Shown: positions 44,907-53,963, counted from the first letter of the stretch. The stretch is DNA of 64,000 nucleotides from Leifsonia xyli (GCA_001647635.1 CP014761.1:1240001-1304000); one strand, 5' to 3'. Program-made: numbers and translations. The notes: generated by a model not told the origin, from the letters alone.

Positions 44907-45491
44907 ATGAACACGAATCGACACAGTCGCCTCTCACAACTTCGCGATTTCTGGCTCGATCATCTCTGGTGTGATCTCGTCCTTGGGGCCGTCTTGGCCA
45001 CGATCCATCTGTTGCTGGTGTTGATCTGGCCTTCCATGGATGTGCTGGGCAACGCCGCCCCCGCCGATCGGCGAGCTGCCTACACCTCTGTGGCGGTCGT
45101 GGTATCCCTTCTCGCATCCTTCAGTGCGGTAGCAATCGGTCAACTTAGCTCCGCAAAGGGTGCGCGCGCCGATGCGCTTAGAAATCAAGGCGGCGTGATG
45201 TTGGCGAAGAACTGGAGAAGTATCTTCTGGGCGGGCCTTGCGACCGCTGGCGTCTCGATTGCGGCTCTGTTGCTAGACCCGTCTCGCCACACGAATAGCG
45301 CGGTCCCGGTAGTTGTTAGGTGGGTGTTCGAGTTCGCGTTGCTCGTGGCCGTGGTGAAGTTCGCCCGACTGAGTACGCTCTTCAATGAGGTTTTGTCGAT
45401 TGCTGCTCTGAGTGCGGCCGACGAAGACGAGACACCTGGTGCATCCAAACTAACTGCGGCAAAGCGATGGAAAGACAAGCAAGCCTCGTAG
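44907..45491 (+). CDS. small membrane protein
   Basis: A 194-residue protein with four hydrophobic segments (about 25-45, 63-83, 105-125 and 135-152) and a charged C-terminus (DEDETPGASKLTAAKRWKDKQAS). GGGAGG 5 bases upstream selects the ATG at 44907 rather than 44880. No family was recognised. Its last ~300 bases overlap, on the opposite strand, the 3' part of the next frame; codon composition favours this strand there. It probably acts with the preceding hypothetical protein. Confidence 0.65.
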   Translation: MNTNRHSRLSQLRDFWLDHLWCDLVLGAVLATIHLLLVLIWPSMDVLGNAAPADRRAAYTSVAVVVSLLASFSAVAIGQLSSAKGARADALRNQGGVMLAKNWRSIFWAGLATAGVSIAALLLDPSRHTNSAVPVVVRWVFEFALLVAVVKFARLSTLFNEVLSIAALSAADEDETPGASKLTAAKRWKDKQAS

Positions 45492-45937
45492 CCGCTCAAT
45501 GCGCGGACCGTGCCGGGATGCGTTATGCAAGTCGCATAGCGTTGGGCGAGGTCGGCTATTCCCGAAGCGGTGACGCCTACGACAGCTCCAAAAACGACGG
45601 CGAAGACGAAGACTATGCCGCCCCAGGCAGCTTTGCCGAGCCAGCTGACTCCGGGAAGTAGGGCGTTGTCCGATGCCCGGATCGCGGAAGACGGACTAAA
45701 CCAAAGGGCCACTAAGCCGGGCCAAGCAGGCGGCAGCAGAACCAGCACTCCGGCGCCAGCGACTACTAGTGCAATCGGTGATGACTTAAGGCTTGTATCC
45801 AGTGCACCGGTCGCCACAGCGGGAGCGAAAGAAACCGCGTAGACGGTGCATAGGCTATAGAACAGCCCTGCCACAACGTCTCTCCAAGTGAGCCGCTTCG
45901 GGCCGGCGGGAGCCACAGCCGATCGCATTTCTCGCAT
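45185..45937 (-). CDS. membrane protein with C-terminal part antisense to its neighbour
   Basis: A 250-residue frame. The first ~145 residues look genuine: three hydrophobic segments (about 20-45, 55-80 and 105-128) and a cytoplasmic N-terminus rich in R and P. From about residue 150 the sequence turns into S/A/T/N-rich low complexity and runs 307 bp antisense into the previous gene. It may really stop earlier in another frame (a lost stop or a base error) or may truly overlap. No family was recognised. Confidence 0.5.
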   Translation of the reverse strand: MREMRSAVAPAGPKRLTWRDVVAGLFYSLCTVYAVSFAPAVATGALDTSLKSSPIALVVAGAGVLVLLPPAWPGLVALWFSPSSAIRASDNALLPGVSWLGKAAWGGIVFVFAVVFGAVVGVTASGIADLAQRYATCITHPGTVRALSGYEACLSFHRFAAVSLDAPGVSSSSAALRAAIDKTSLKSVLSRANFTTATSNANSNTHLTTTGTALFVWRDGSSNRAAIETPAVARPAQKILLQFFANITPP

Positions 45938-46364
45938 CTTTTAGGTTGCCTCGGCATTCCGGGTCGAGTGAGTCACGACCCCCAGCTCGCGACGCTACTC
46001 CTCCGGGCGCCACCGAACTGAGCAACGCGCGCCATGAGAAACAACGACATGCGATATGCGCTGCGGATCGGTCGCGATCAGCCTGCGTGGGCTCAATACA
46101 GCAGTAATGGAGCCGTCCATGTTTGACTCGGACCGACGCTTCTGCGCGGTGGCGTGGATCTTCGGAACTAGCCAGCTATGGCAGCCCCTCCGCTCGCCTA
46201 CGGCAATCACATGCGACTGATCGAGGCGCCCTGAGTTGTCTAAAGGGCCCTTCTTAGAATTCATCCGGCATGGGTGTGGGCAAATTGTGGGCAAAAGCGA
46301 AATCCGCGACTTCTGACTCCTCCGGAAATTTGCCCTGACCTGCAATTTCACCGCAGCAATAAAG
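45938..46364. other. right-end region of the island, non-coding
   Basis: No convincing gene. It contains the right-hand arm-type repeats (46276-46295) and leads to the attR core within the tRNA gene. Confidence 0.55.
46276..46295. repeat. integrase arm-type direct repeats, right end
   Basis: GTGGGCAAAT-T-GTGGGCAAA, identical over 20 bp to 16311-16330 near the other end, 75 bp from the attR core. Confidence 0.65.
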
Positions 46365-46436
46365 TGCCCCTGGAGGGACTCGAACCCCCAACCGTTTCCT
46401 TAGGACGGAACTGCTCTTCCATTGAGCTACAGAGGC
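46365..46436 (-). tRNA. tRNA-Arg(CCT)
   Basis: A 72-base tRNA. The acceptor stem is GCCTCTG with CAGGGGC plus discriminator A (one G-T pair); the D-stem is GCTC/GAGC. The anticodon loop is GTCCTAA, giving CCT, which reads AGG. The T-arm is GGGGG-TTCGAGT-CCCTC-type. CCA is not encoded. The first anticodon-stem pair is imperfect. The 3' part (46370-46384) is the attR core, and the island supplies the bases that complete the acceptor stem, so the gene stays functional after integration. Confidence 0.9.
46370..46384. repeat. attR core inside tRNA-Arg
   Basis: CTGGAGGGACTCGAA, identical to 16188-16202, covering part of the T-arm and acceptor stem of the tRNA on the minus strand. Confidence 0.82.
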
Positions 46437-46460
46437 TGGCCCAGCCAGTCTACCGAAGCG

Positions 46461-46976
46461 TCACCCCGCCAACTGCAGCTCGTGCCGCCTCCACGGCTCC
46501 GTGTACTCGTCCCAGTTGGGGTCGCTCCACCGCATCGAGATCAGCGACGCCATGTTGAGGTGGGGCTCCTTGAGCTCGAAGGGCAGCTTCCAGCCCAGGT
46601 CGGACAGCAGCCGGTCCGACTTGATGTTGTTGCAGCGGAAGCACGCGATGACCACGTTGTCCCAGGTGTGCGTCCCGCCGCGGGCCCGCGGGATGACGTG
46701 GTCGAGGGTGTCGCCGAACTTGCCGCAGTACGCGCACACGTGGCCGTAGCGCTCCAGAGCGCTCTTGCGGGTGAGCGGGATGCGGCGGTGCGGGACGCGG
46801 ATGTACTGGTTCAGGAGGACGACGCTCGGGGCATCCAGGACCAGGGATCGGCTGTGCAGTTGCGCGCCGGTCCCTGCGACGGTCGAGGCTTTGCCGGCGA
46901 GGACGAGCATGACCGCCCGCCGCGTCGAGATCACGCCGAGCGGTTCGTAGCTGGCGTTCAGAACCAGAGTCTTCAT
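46461..46976 (-). CDS. HNH endonuclease
   Basis: A 171-residue protein of the actinobacterial HNH family beginning MKTLVLNASYEPLGVIST. The nuclease core is 'CAYCGKFGDTLDHVIPRARGGTHTWDNVVIACFRCNNIKSD': two CxxC zinc pairs, catalytic histidine in LDHV, the asparagine of WDN and the final basic patch. The ATG at 46976 has GGAAGG at the right distance and matches the family N-terminus; a longer reading into the upstream repeat tract is not credible. Its role is unknown, though it is widely conserved in actinobacterial core genomes. A terminator-like hairpin lies 44-75 bases before the start. Confidence 0.9.
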   Translation of the reverse strand: MKTLVLNASYEPLGVISTRRAVMLVLAGKASTVAGTGAQLHSRSLVLDAPSVVLLNQYIRVPHRRIPLTRKSALERYGHVCAYCGKFGDTLDHVIPRARGGTHTWDNVVIACFRCNNIKSDRLLSDLGWKLPFELKEPHLNMASLISMRWSDPNWDEYTEPWRRHELQLAG

Positions 46977-47020
46977 CTGCGACCTTCCGGGAAAAGGTGA
47001 GAGCTGGAAAAACGGCAAAC

Positions 47021-47051
47021 AAAAAGGGCACTGTCCGTGCGGACAGCGCCC
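47021..47051 (-). terminator. terminator-like hairpin in the HNH leader
   Basis: On the minus strand GGGCGCTGTCCG and CGGACAGTGCCC form a stem with one mismatch and a two-base loop, followed by TTTTTGTTTG. It lies between the repeat tract and the HNH start, so it may act as an attenuator. Confidence 0.6.
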
Positions 47052-47053
47052 AA

Positions 47054-47122
47054 GGTGGCGGTGGCATGGTGGTGGCAGGCCACATGGTGGCGGTGGCAGG
47101 CCTCGACATGGTGGCGGCAGGC
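47054..47122. repeat. imperfect CATGGTGG / CAGGC repeats
   Basis: Three imperfect copies of CATGGTGG(C/T)GG followed by CAGGC lie at about 47065-47122. Read on the minus strand one frame is rich in histidine and alanine codons and its stop overlaps the HNH ATG. Confidence 0.5.
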
Positions 47123-47248
47123 GAGGAAATCTTGGCCGCGCTCGTCCCATCCGGTCGCCCTCAGCGACCCGGCGGAACGACTTCCGGCCATCGGATCCTC
47201 CGAATTCCGGCTGCGGCGAGGCAGCTCAGAACGCAAGGATAACCCAGA

Positions 47249-47280
47249 AACGGCGCGCCCCTTAATCGGGGCGCGCCGTT
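47249..47280. terminator. bidirectional strong hairpin terminator
   Basis: AACGGCGCGCCCC and GGGGCGCGCCGTT form a perfect 13-bp stem with a TTAATC loop. It lies about 40 bp past the end of the nlpC gene. Confidence 0.75.
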
Positions 47281-47319
47281 CCTGGCTGTGGTGCGAAGTG
47301 TTTACCCGCCGGATGCCGG

Positions 47320-48222
47320 TCAGATACCGAGACGGACGATGTAGTAGTCGCTCGTCCAGATCGGGCGGATGGAGATGGAGCGGCCGGTGTCGGGCGCATC
47401 CATGATGTTGCCGTTGCCGGCGTAGAAGCCGTCGTGGCCGGGCATGATGACGATGTCGCCGGGCTGGGCGTCGGCGATCGAGATGCGCTTGCCCATGGCA
47501 GCCTGACCCGACACGGAGTGCGGGAGGTTGATGCCGAACTGGGCGTACACGTACATGACATAGCCGGAGCAGTCGAAGCCCGCGGGGCTGGCGCCGCCGT
47601 AGACGTACGGGGTGCCGATGTACTGCTGCGCGACCGAGAACACCTGCGAGAGGCTGAAGTTCGGGTACGGCGGGTTGGCCAGGAAGTCGGACACCGAGGG
47701 GCCGGTCGCGGAGCTGCTGGCGTAGTTCGCGAGCTGGACGGCGGCCTGGCGACGGGCGGCCTCAGCGGCTGCCGCTGCGGCCTGAGCGGCCTTCTGCGCG
47801 TTCAGCTGCTCCTCGGTGGTGGCGGAGGCGGCGTCACGGCTGACGGCGGCGGAGGCGACCCCGCCGACCTCGACGGTCTGCGACTGCGCCTTCTTCATGG
47901 AGTCGGCGGCGCTGGGGCCGAAGCCGGCGCGGTCGGCGCCGTTCGGGTTGAAGGCGAAGGCGGGGAGCGCCATCGTGCCGACGAGACCGGCGGCGACGGT
48001 GATGACCGCGGCGTTCAGGATCCAGCCGCCCTTGCGCTTCTTCTTCGGCTGCTGCGCGGGCGTCGAGCCGGTGCGCGTCGCGACGGCACCACGAGCCGGC
48101 GACGTCGCCGGGGTGGATGCGGTCGCACGCGTGCGCAGGGCGCGACGGGCGGCGGGGGAAGTGGGGCTCTGGTCCGGGTTCGTGCGGTCCTGGTCGGGAC
48201 CGGGCGTGCTCGAAACTGCCAA
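47320..48222 (-). CDS. NlpC/P60 (C40) peptidoglycan hydrolase
   Basis: A 300-residue secreted protein. A basic cytoplasmic stretch of about 65 residues precedes one hydrophobic segment (WILNAAVITVAAGLVGTMALPAFAF), likely an uncleaved anchor or a signal peptide with AFA. Next is an alanine-rich, coiled-coil-like region (about 130-165). The C-terminal ~115 residues are an NlpC/P60 domain: catalytic cysteine in FDCSGYV, histidine in 'GHDGFYAG', and 'QPGDIVIM'. It should cleave D-gamma-glutamyl-diaminopimelate-type bonds in peptidoglycan. The leader is about 150 bases; genes of this family often have structured leaders. Confidence 0.9.
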   Translation of the reverse strand: MAVSSTPGPDQDRTNPDQSPTSPAARRALRTRATASTPATSPARGAVATRTGSTPAQQPKKKRKGGWILNAAVITVAAGLVGTMALPAFAFNPNGADRAGFGPSAADSMKKAQSQTVEVGGVASAAVSRDAASATTEEQLNAQKAAQAAAAAAEAARRQAAVQLANYASSSATGPSVSDFLANPPYPNFSLSQVFSVAQQYIGTPYVYGGASPAGFDCSGYVMYVYAQFGINLPHSVSGQAAMGKRISIADAQPGDIVIMPGHDGFYAGNGNIMDAPDTGRSISIRPIWTSDYYIVRLGI

Positions 48223-48443
48223 GGTGTGACCTCCAGCGCTCCGGCAGCACTAGGGAGCTGCCCCCGTCCCAAGCTGGGTGGCTTCGGCGTCACGGATCAT
48301 GAGACGGGTTCAGGGGGGTGGAGCGTCACGATCCGGGGTCCTGATGGGCCGGCTTCTGGCCCGTTCGGACTCGTAAGAGACTACGGGACCGCCTCCCGTT
48401 TGTCACACGTTTGACGGACTTTTTTAACGAATCGGTAACGGAG
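48223..48443 (-). promoter_or_regulatory. nlpC promoter and long 5' leader
   Basis: On the minus strand GTGACA (near 48402) and TAGTCT (near 48380) with a 17-base spacer form a likely promoter, leaving a leader of about 150 bases. The leader contains the near-repeats GATCGTGACGC and GATCCGTGACGCC and GC-rich stems. c-di-AMP (ydaO) riboswitches precede many actinobacterial NlpC/P60 genes, but the GGGTGAATC and CAGCTAACC-type landmarks were not found, so a riboswitch is not called. Confidence 0.4.
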
Positions 48444-49136
48444 TCAGGCGTCGACGAAGATGTGCGCCGCGAGCTCGTTGGGCAGCTCCAGGCCGGGCTC
48501 GAAGCCGTCGATCTGCACGGCGACGTATGAGCCGGCCGGAGAGAAAGTGCCGGTCGAGCCCGGAAAAACGCCCGCCTGCTTGAGCTGCAGCAGCAGCTCG
48601 GGGTCGACCTGAGCCGGCTCGCCGAGGCGTCGGATCTTGGCGGTGACGGCCGCGTCGTTGCCGCGGACGACGTCGACGAGATTGATGAGACTCTCAGTGG
48701 ATGCGGAGGTGTCGGGCGCGCCGAGCTCGCCGAGACCCGGGATCGGGTTGCCGTACGGCGACTCCGTCGGGTTGCCCAGCATGGTCAGCAGCTTGCGCTC
48801 GACCTGCTCGCTCATCACGTGCTCCCACCGGCACGCCTCTTCGTGGACGTACTCCCACTCCAGCTCGATGACGTCGCTGAGCAGGCGCTCGGCCAGGCGG
48901 TGCTTGCGCATGACGTGCACGGCCTTGCGGCGGCCCTCGTCGGTGAGCTCGAGGTGGCGGTCGCCGGAGACGACGACGAGACCGTCGCGCTCCATCCGGC
49001 CGACGGTCTGGGAGACGGTGGGACCGGAGTGGCCGAGACGCTCCGAGATGCGCGCACGCAGGGGGACGATGTTGTCCTCCTCCAGCTCCAGGATCGTGCG
49101 GAGGTACATCTCGGTCGTATCGATCAGATCGGTCAT
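48444..49136 (-). CDS. DtxR/IdeR-family metal-dependent repressor
   Basis: A 230-residue protein. Residues about 5-65 form the winged helix ('MYLRTILELEEDNIVPLRARISERLGHSGPTVSQTVGRMERDGLV'), and about 66-140 the dimerisation/metal domain with 'KHRLAERLLSDVIELEWEYVHEEACRWEHVM'. The histidines, glutamates and cysteine correspond to the DtxR H79, E83, H98, C102, E105 and H106 ligands. 'NPTESPYGNPIPGLGELG' matches DtxR. The C-terminal ~75 residues form an FeoA/SH3-like domain. The cysteine favours iron over manganese. ATG 49136 matches the family N-terminus. Confidence 0.9.
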   Translation of the reverse strand: MTDLIDTTEMYLRTILELEEDNIVPLRARISERLGHSGPTVSQTVGRMERDGLVVVSGDRHLELTDEGRRKAVHVMRKHRLAERLLSDVIELEWEYVHEEACRWEHVMSEQVERKLLTMLGNPTESPYGNPIPGLGELGAPDTSASTESLINLVDVVRGNDAAVTAKIRRLGEPAQVDPELLLQLKQAGVFPGSTGTFSPAGSYVAVQIDGFEPGLELPNELAAHIFVDA

Positions 49137-49138
49137 GA

Positions 49139-50383
<1,245 letters not shown>

Positions 50384-50391
50384 CCAGCGCC

Positions 50392-50613
50392 ATGCGCCTC
50401 TGGCTCCGCGACGACGAGCGTCGGCCCGACCCGGTCCCCGCGAAGACGGACGACCGGCGGGCCGTGCTGGTCGGGCTAGGCCTGTGGGTGGTCGCCCTCG
50501 TCGTCCTGCTCATCGTCGGCGTCCCGAGCGGCACCTGGCTCTGGACGGTCGTCGTCGGACTCGTCCTCGGAGTGCTCGGGATGGGCTACCTCACCCTCGC
50601 GCGCCGGCGCTGA
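50392..50613 (+). CDS. DUF2530-like small membrane protein
   Basis: A 73-residue protein with two hydrophobic segments (about 25-43 and 47-66) and a basic end (TLARRR). Its order, RR-DDERRPDPVPAKTDDRRAV then two helices, fits DUF2530, a small actinobacterial family usually next to serC. It starts 8 bp after serC. Its last 138 bp are antisense to the acidic tail of the convergent DUF3027 gene. Confidence 0.72.
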   Translation: MRLWLRDDERRPDPVPAKTDDRRAVLVGLGLWVVALVVLLIVGVPSGTWLWTVVVGLVLGVLGMGYLTLARRR

Positions 50614-51348
50614 GTCGTCGTCCTCGGCCTCGTCGTCGTCCTCGGCCTCGTCGTCGTCCTCGTCGCCTTCGGCGTCGTCCGGATCGGCGAGCGCGGCGGC
50701 CTCCTCGGCCTCCAGGTCGAGGTCGGAGTCCACGTCCGTCTCCTCGTCGAAGTCGACGTCGACGCTGTCGATGTCGACGCCGTCGAGGTCGTCGTCGGCG
50801 TGGAGGTCGTGCACGTCGGCGTCGTCCTCCGACTCGTCGAAGGCGTCGTCGTCCTCATCCTCGTCGGCATCGTCCTCGGACTCGTCGTCCACGTCCTCGT
50901 CCTCGTCGCCGGACTCGCCTTCCTGCGCCGCAAGCGCCTCCTGGGCGGCCTGATACTCGGCGAGCCGCTCGGACCACGGCACCCAGTCGGGCGCGAGCAG
51001 GGCGCCGTCGCCGGGCATGAGCTCGGCCTCGAGCACGGTGGGCTCGTCGGAGTCGTCGGCGCGGCCGACGGTGGCGGTCCAGTGCCAGCCGGGGTAGCCG
51101 GCCAGCCGCGTCGCGAAGAGCAGCGACAGGACGCCCGGGCCCTCCACCACGTGACCGAGCGGCTCGCCGATGGTCGCCTCGGGAGTGATCTCCTTCAGCG
51201 CACCGAGCGCGAGCGGAACGGCAGCGAGCAGCTCCTCATCCGCGACGAGCACGGTCTCGGGCTGGGCCTCCGACTCCACCGAGGCGTCGGAGCTCTCGGG
51301 CTCGACCGCCTGGTCGACACCCTCCGGCTGGTCGCCCTGCTCAGGCAT
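50476..51348 (-). CDS. DUF3027 protein with long acidic tail
   Basis: A 290-residue protein. Residues about 35-140 fit DUF3027: 'LVADEELLAAVPLALGALKEITPEATIGEPLGHVVEGPGVLSLLFATRLAGYPGWHWTATVGR' and 'LMPGDGALLAPDWVPWSERL'. The remaining ~150 residues are almost wholly D, E and A, which suggests a disordered acidic tail. Because the GAC/GAG repeats are low complexity, exact length is uncertain. The 3' end is antisense to DUF2530 over 138 bp. It is in a minus-strand pair with the cold-shock gene, whose end it overlaps by 8 bp. Confidence 0.8.
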   Translation of the reverse strand: MPEQGDQPEGVDQAVEPESSDASVESEAQPETVLVADEELLAAVPLALGALKEITPEATIGEPLGHVVEGPGVLSLLFATRLAGYPGWHWTATVGRADDSDEPTVLEAELMPGDGALLAPDWVPWSERLAEYQAAQEALAAQEGESGDEDEDVDDESEDDADEDEDDDAFDESEDDADVHDLHADDDLDGVDIDSVDVDFDEETDVDSDLDLEAEEAAALADPDDAEGDEDDDEAEDDDEAEDDDSAPAREGEVAHPEHSEDESDDDRPEPGAARDADDEQDDEGDHPQA

Positions 51349-51720
51349 CCAGGTCGTCCGCGACCTTGCGCAGCACGGCCGCGATCTTCGCGCCGTGCGC
51401 CTTGTCCGGGTACTTGCCGCGGCGCAGGTTGGCGCCGATGCCGTCGAGGAGCTTCACCAGGTCTTCGACGATGATCGCCATGTCGTCGGCCGACTTGCGC
51501 TTCATCTTCACCAGGCTCGGCGGAGCCTCCAGGACGCGCACGGAGAGCGCCTGCGCCCCCGCTTGCCGTCGGCGATGCCGAACTCGAGGCGGGTTCCGGC
51601 CTTGACGACGGCGCCGGCGGGCAGCGCCGAGGCGTGCAGGAAGACCTCCTGGCCGTCATCGGAGCTGATGAAGCCGAAGCCCTTCTCCTCGTCGTAGAAC
51701 TTGACCTTGCCGGTTGGCAT
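51341..51720 (-). pseudogene. cold-shock protein with C-terminal extension, frameshifted
   Basis: The first 55 residues form a cold-shock domain: [18 protein letters not shown], with RNA-binding motifs KGFGFI and VFLHAS. The frame then breaks at AAGCGGGGGCGC near 51555-51570. Adding one G gives [19 protein letters not shown] and continues into 'KMKRKSADDMAIIVEDLVKLLDGIG', the C-terminal extension typical of actinobacterial proteins of about 127 residues. The break sits in a run of five G, so an assembly error is likely. Such proteins bind single-stranded RNA and prevent misfolding. Confidence 0.85.
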
Positions 51721-51774
51721 GGGAACCTCACTCCTTGGGGGATCGAATGACCAGCCTCAATTATCCTTGATTTC

Positions 51775-52068
51775 GTGACCCAGCAGACCCCGCCGCCGGC
51801 ATCGCGGCCCCAGCGCATCCTGTCGTACATCATCGCCGCGCTCGTCATCGTCTCCCTGGTCTGCATCGCGGCCATCCTGATCGGGACCGCGGCGGGCCAG
51901 TTCGCGCAGCAGGGATCGGGTCAGGGCCTGTGGCCGACGGTCTTCTTCTTCCCGCTCGTGGCGCTGCCGATCGCGTTCGTGCTGATCATCGTGCTGCTCA
52001 TCGTGAGCGCCCGCCGCAACCGCGCGGCGAACCGGGCGAACCCCGTCGACCCGAAGGGCCGGCGCTAG
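51775..52068 (+). CDS. small two-helix membrane protein
   Basis: A 97-residue protein with hydrophobic segments at about 14-38 and 53-78 and charged ends. The GTG start is 7 bases after TATCCT (51762-51767) with no ribosome-binding site, so the mRNA may be leaderless. It is divergent from the cold-shock gene and 24 bp before the helicase-associated gene. No family is recognised, though similar proteins occur in this neighbourhood in related bacteria. Confidence 0.7.
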   Translation: MTQQTPPPASRPQRILSYIIAALVIVSLVCIAAILIGTAAGQFAQQGSGQGLWPTVFFFPLVALPIAFVLIIVLLIVSARRNRAANRANPVDPKGRR

Positions 52069-52092
52069 GCGGAACGCCCGGCGGTTCGGCGG

Positions 52093-53963
52093 ATGACCAC
52101 CACGCTCGCTCTCGCAGCCCGGCTGCGAGGGATGGACGACGCCGTCCTCACCGACACGCTGCGCCGCCGCACCTACCGCCGGACCGGGGTCGCCGACTTC
52201 TTCGACCTCGCCGACGCGCTCCTCGACACGGACTCGCTGCAGCGCGCCCTCGCACCGCTGGACCGCATCCACCTCGGAGCGCTGCTCGTGCTGGGCCGCG
52301 CTGTGACGCCGCTGACGGCCGCCGAGACCGCCGCTCTGCTCGCCTCCGAGCCCGCCACCGCGCAGACGGCTCCGGAGGATGTGCACACCGCTCTCCGGGA
52401 GCTGGCCGACGCTCTGCTGGTGCAGCCCGCTGGGGATGCAGCGTACGGCGTCTACGACGCGGTGACCGCGCAGCTCGACGCGTGGCCGTCACAGGGTCTG
52501 CCGTCGCCGGGCGACCTGCTCGCCACTCCCCGCCGCCCGCGCTCGCGCCCGTGCCGGACACCGAACGGCGCTTCACCGACCGCCTCGCGGCCGAGCGCGC
52601 GTTCGAGTCGGTCACCGCCGTCTCCGAGCTGCTGGCCGAGCTCGGCCGCGAGGGCGCGCGCCGGCTGCAGAAGGGCGGTCTGGCGCTGCCCGCCGTGAAA
52701 CGCCTGGCGGAGGCCCTGTCGCTGGAGGCCGACCTCGTCCCCGTCGCCCTGTCCGCCGCCGAGCGCGCCGGGCTGGTCGGCGTGGAAGAGGGGATGTGGC
52801 TGCCCACCGAGCGCGCCTCCGCGTGGAGTCACTCCCCCACTCCCGAACGCTGGCGCGCGCTCGCGGCCGCTTGGCTGGACGCGCTCCCCGGCGACCTCCG
52901 CGCGCTGCTCGCGCTGCGCAGCCGGGCCGCCTGGGGCGACAGCCTGCGCGAGCACGTCGCGTGGCTGTATCCCGCCGCGGTCGAGGAGGCGCAGGAGCGG
53001 GTGGACGCGCACACCCGGCTCGCCGAATGGCTGGGCGTCACCGCGCACCAGGCTCCGAGCTCGGCGGGGACGGCCCTGGTCGAGGAGGGGCCGGACGCGG
53101 CGATGGCGGCGATGGCGGTGCAGTTCCCGGCCGAGGTCGACCGCGTGTACCTGCAGCACGACCTCACGATCGTGTCGCCGGGTCCGCTCGCGCCCGAGAT
53201 CGAGTCCCGGCTGCGCGGGATCGCTGAGCTGGAGTCGCGCGCGCTCGCGTCGACCTTCCGCGTCTCGGCCGCGTCGGTGGATCGGGCGCTCACCGCGGGT
53301 GAGACCGCGGACGGCATTCGCGAGTTCCTCGCCGCCATCTCCCTCACCGGGCTGCCGCAGCCGGTCGACTACCTGATCCAGGATGCGGCGGAGCGGCACG
53401 GCCGGGTGCGAGTCCACGAGGTGGCGGGCGCCGAGGGCGTGCGTTCGGCGGTGCGGTCGGAGGACGCGACGCTGCTGCGAACCATCCAGGTGGATCAGGC
53501 GCTCAGCTCGCTGCGAGTGGCGCCGGGAGCGGATGGGGAGCTGGTCAGCCGGTTCCCGCGCGACGTCGTGTTCTGGGCGCTCAGCGACGCGCGGTACCCG
53601 GTGGTCGCGGAGGACGCGGACGGGAACGAGGTGACCCTCCGGCGCCAGCGGATCGCGCATCCCTCCGCCACGTCGGAGCATGATCGCGACGCCGAGCTGG
53701 TCGCGCGGCTGCGGGAGGCGGAGGCGCAGGCCGGCGACGACACCGGCGAGCGCTGGCTGGCCCGGCAGCTCGACCTGGCGGTGCGGGCGCGGCAGCCGAT
53801 CGTGATCGAGGTGGCGATGCCGGACGGCCGGGTCGTGGACTACCTGCTCGAGCCGACCGGCGTCGGCGGCGGCCGCCTGCGGGGCCGCGACCGGGCGGCG
53901 GACATCGAGCGCACCCTCCCGCTCTCCAGCGTCCGCGGCGTGCGCCCGGCCCCCGCGTCCTGA
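52093..53963 (+). pseudogene. helicase-associated (XPB/Ssl2 C-terminal-like) protein, frameshifted
   Basis: The first frame (to about 52530) starts MTTTLALAARLRGMDDAVL and reads as an all-helical N-terminal domain. The second continues PPPALAPVPDTERRFTDRLAAERAFE and includes the helicase-C-terminal-like section 'FPAEVDRVYLQHDLTIVSPGPLAPEIESRLRGIAELESRALASTFRVS'. Adding one C to the CCCC near 52527 joins them. The repaired protein would be about 623 residues. Actinobacteria carry this protein next to an XPB-type helicase; it probably assists it in DNA repair. Confidence 0.82.

Larger units (their letters stand above)
16188..46384. mobile_element. integrated mobilizable island in tRNA-Arg(CCT)
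   Basis: A 30.2-kb element bounded by the direct repeat CTGGAGGGACTCGAA (16188-16202 and 46370-46384). The right copy is part of the 3' half of an intact tRNA-Arg gene, and the left copy is the displaced remnant. The 20-bp sequence GTGGGCAAATTGTGGGCAAA occurs inside both ends (16311-16330 and 46276-46295), as expected for integrase arm-type sites. Inside are a tyrosine integrase, a MobF relaxase, an IS481-like element and several defence-type genes, with visibly lower GC than either flank. No coupling protein, FtsK/TraB translocase or type IV secretion genes are present, so it is best called an integrative mobilizable element. Confidence 0.85.

Noticed and set aside
16156..46364. CRISPR array in the defence island
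   Set aside because: No regularly spaced direct repeats or cas genes were seen; only short tandem repeats at the ends.
46977..47150. N-terminal extension of the HNH protein rich in P and C
   Set aside because: It is translated from the repeat tract and terminator hairpin; the internal ATG with a GGAAGG site matches the family start.
48223..48380. c-di-AMP (ydaO) riboswitch before nlpC
   Set aside because: Expected sequence landmarks could not be found by eye; kept only as an unassigned leader.
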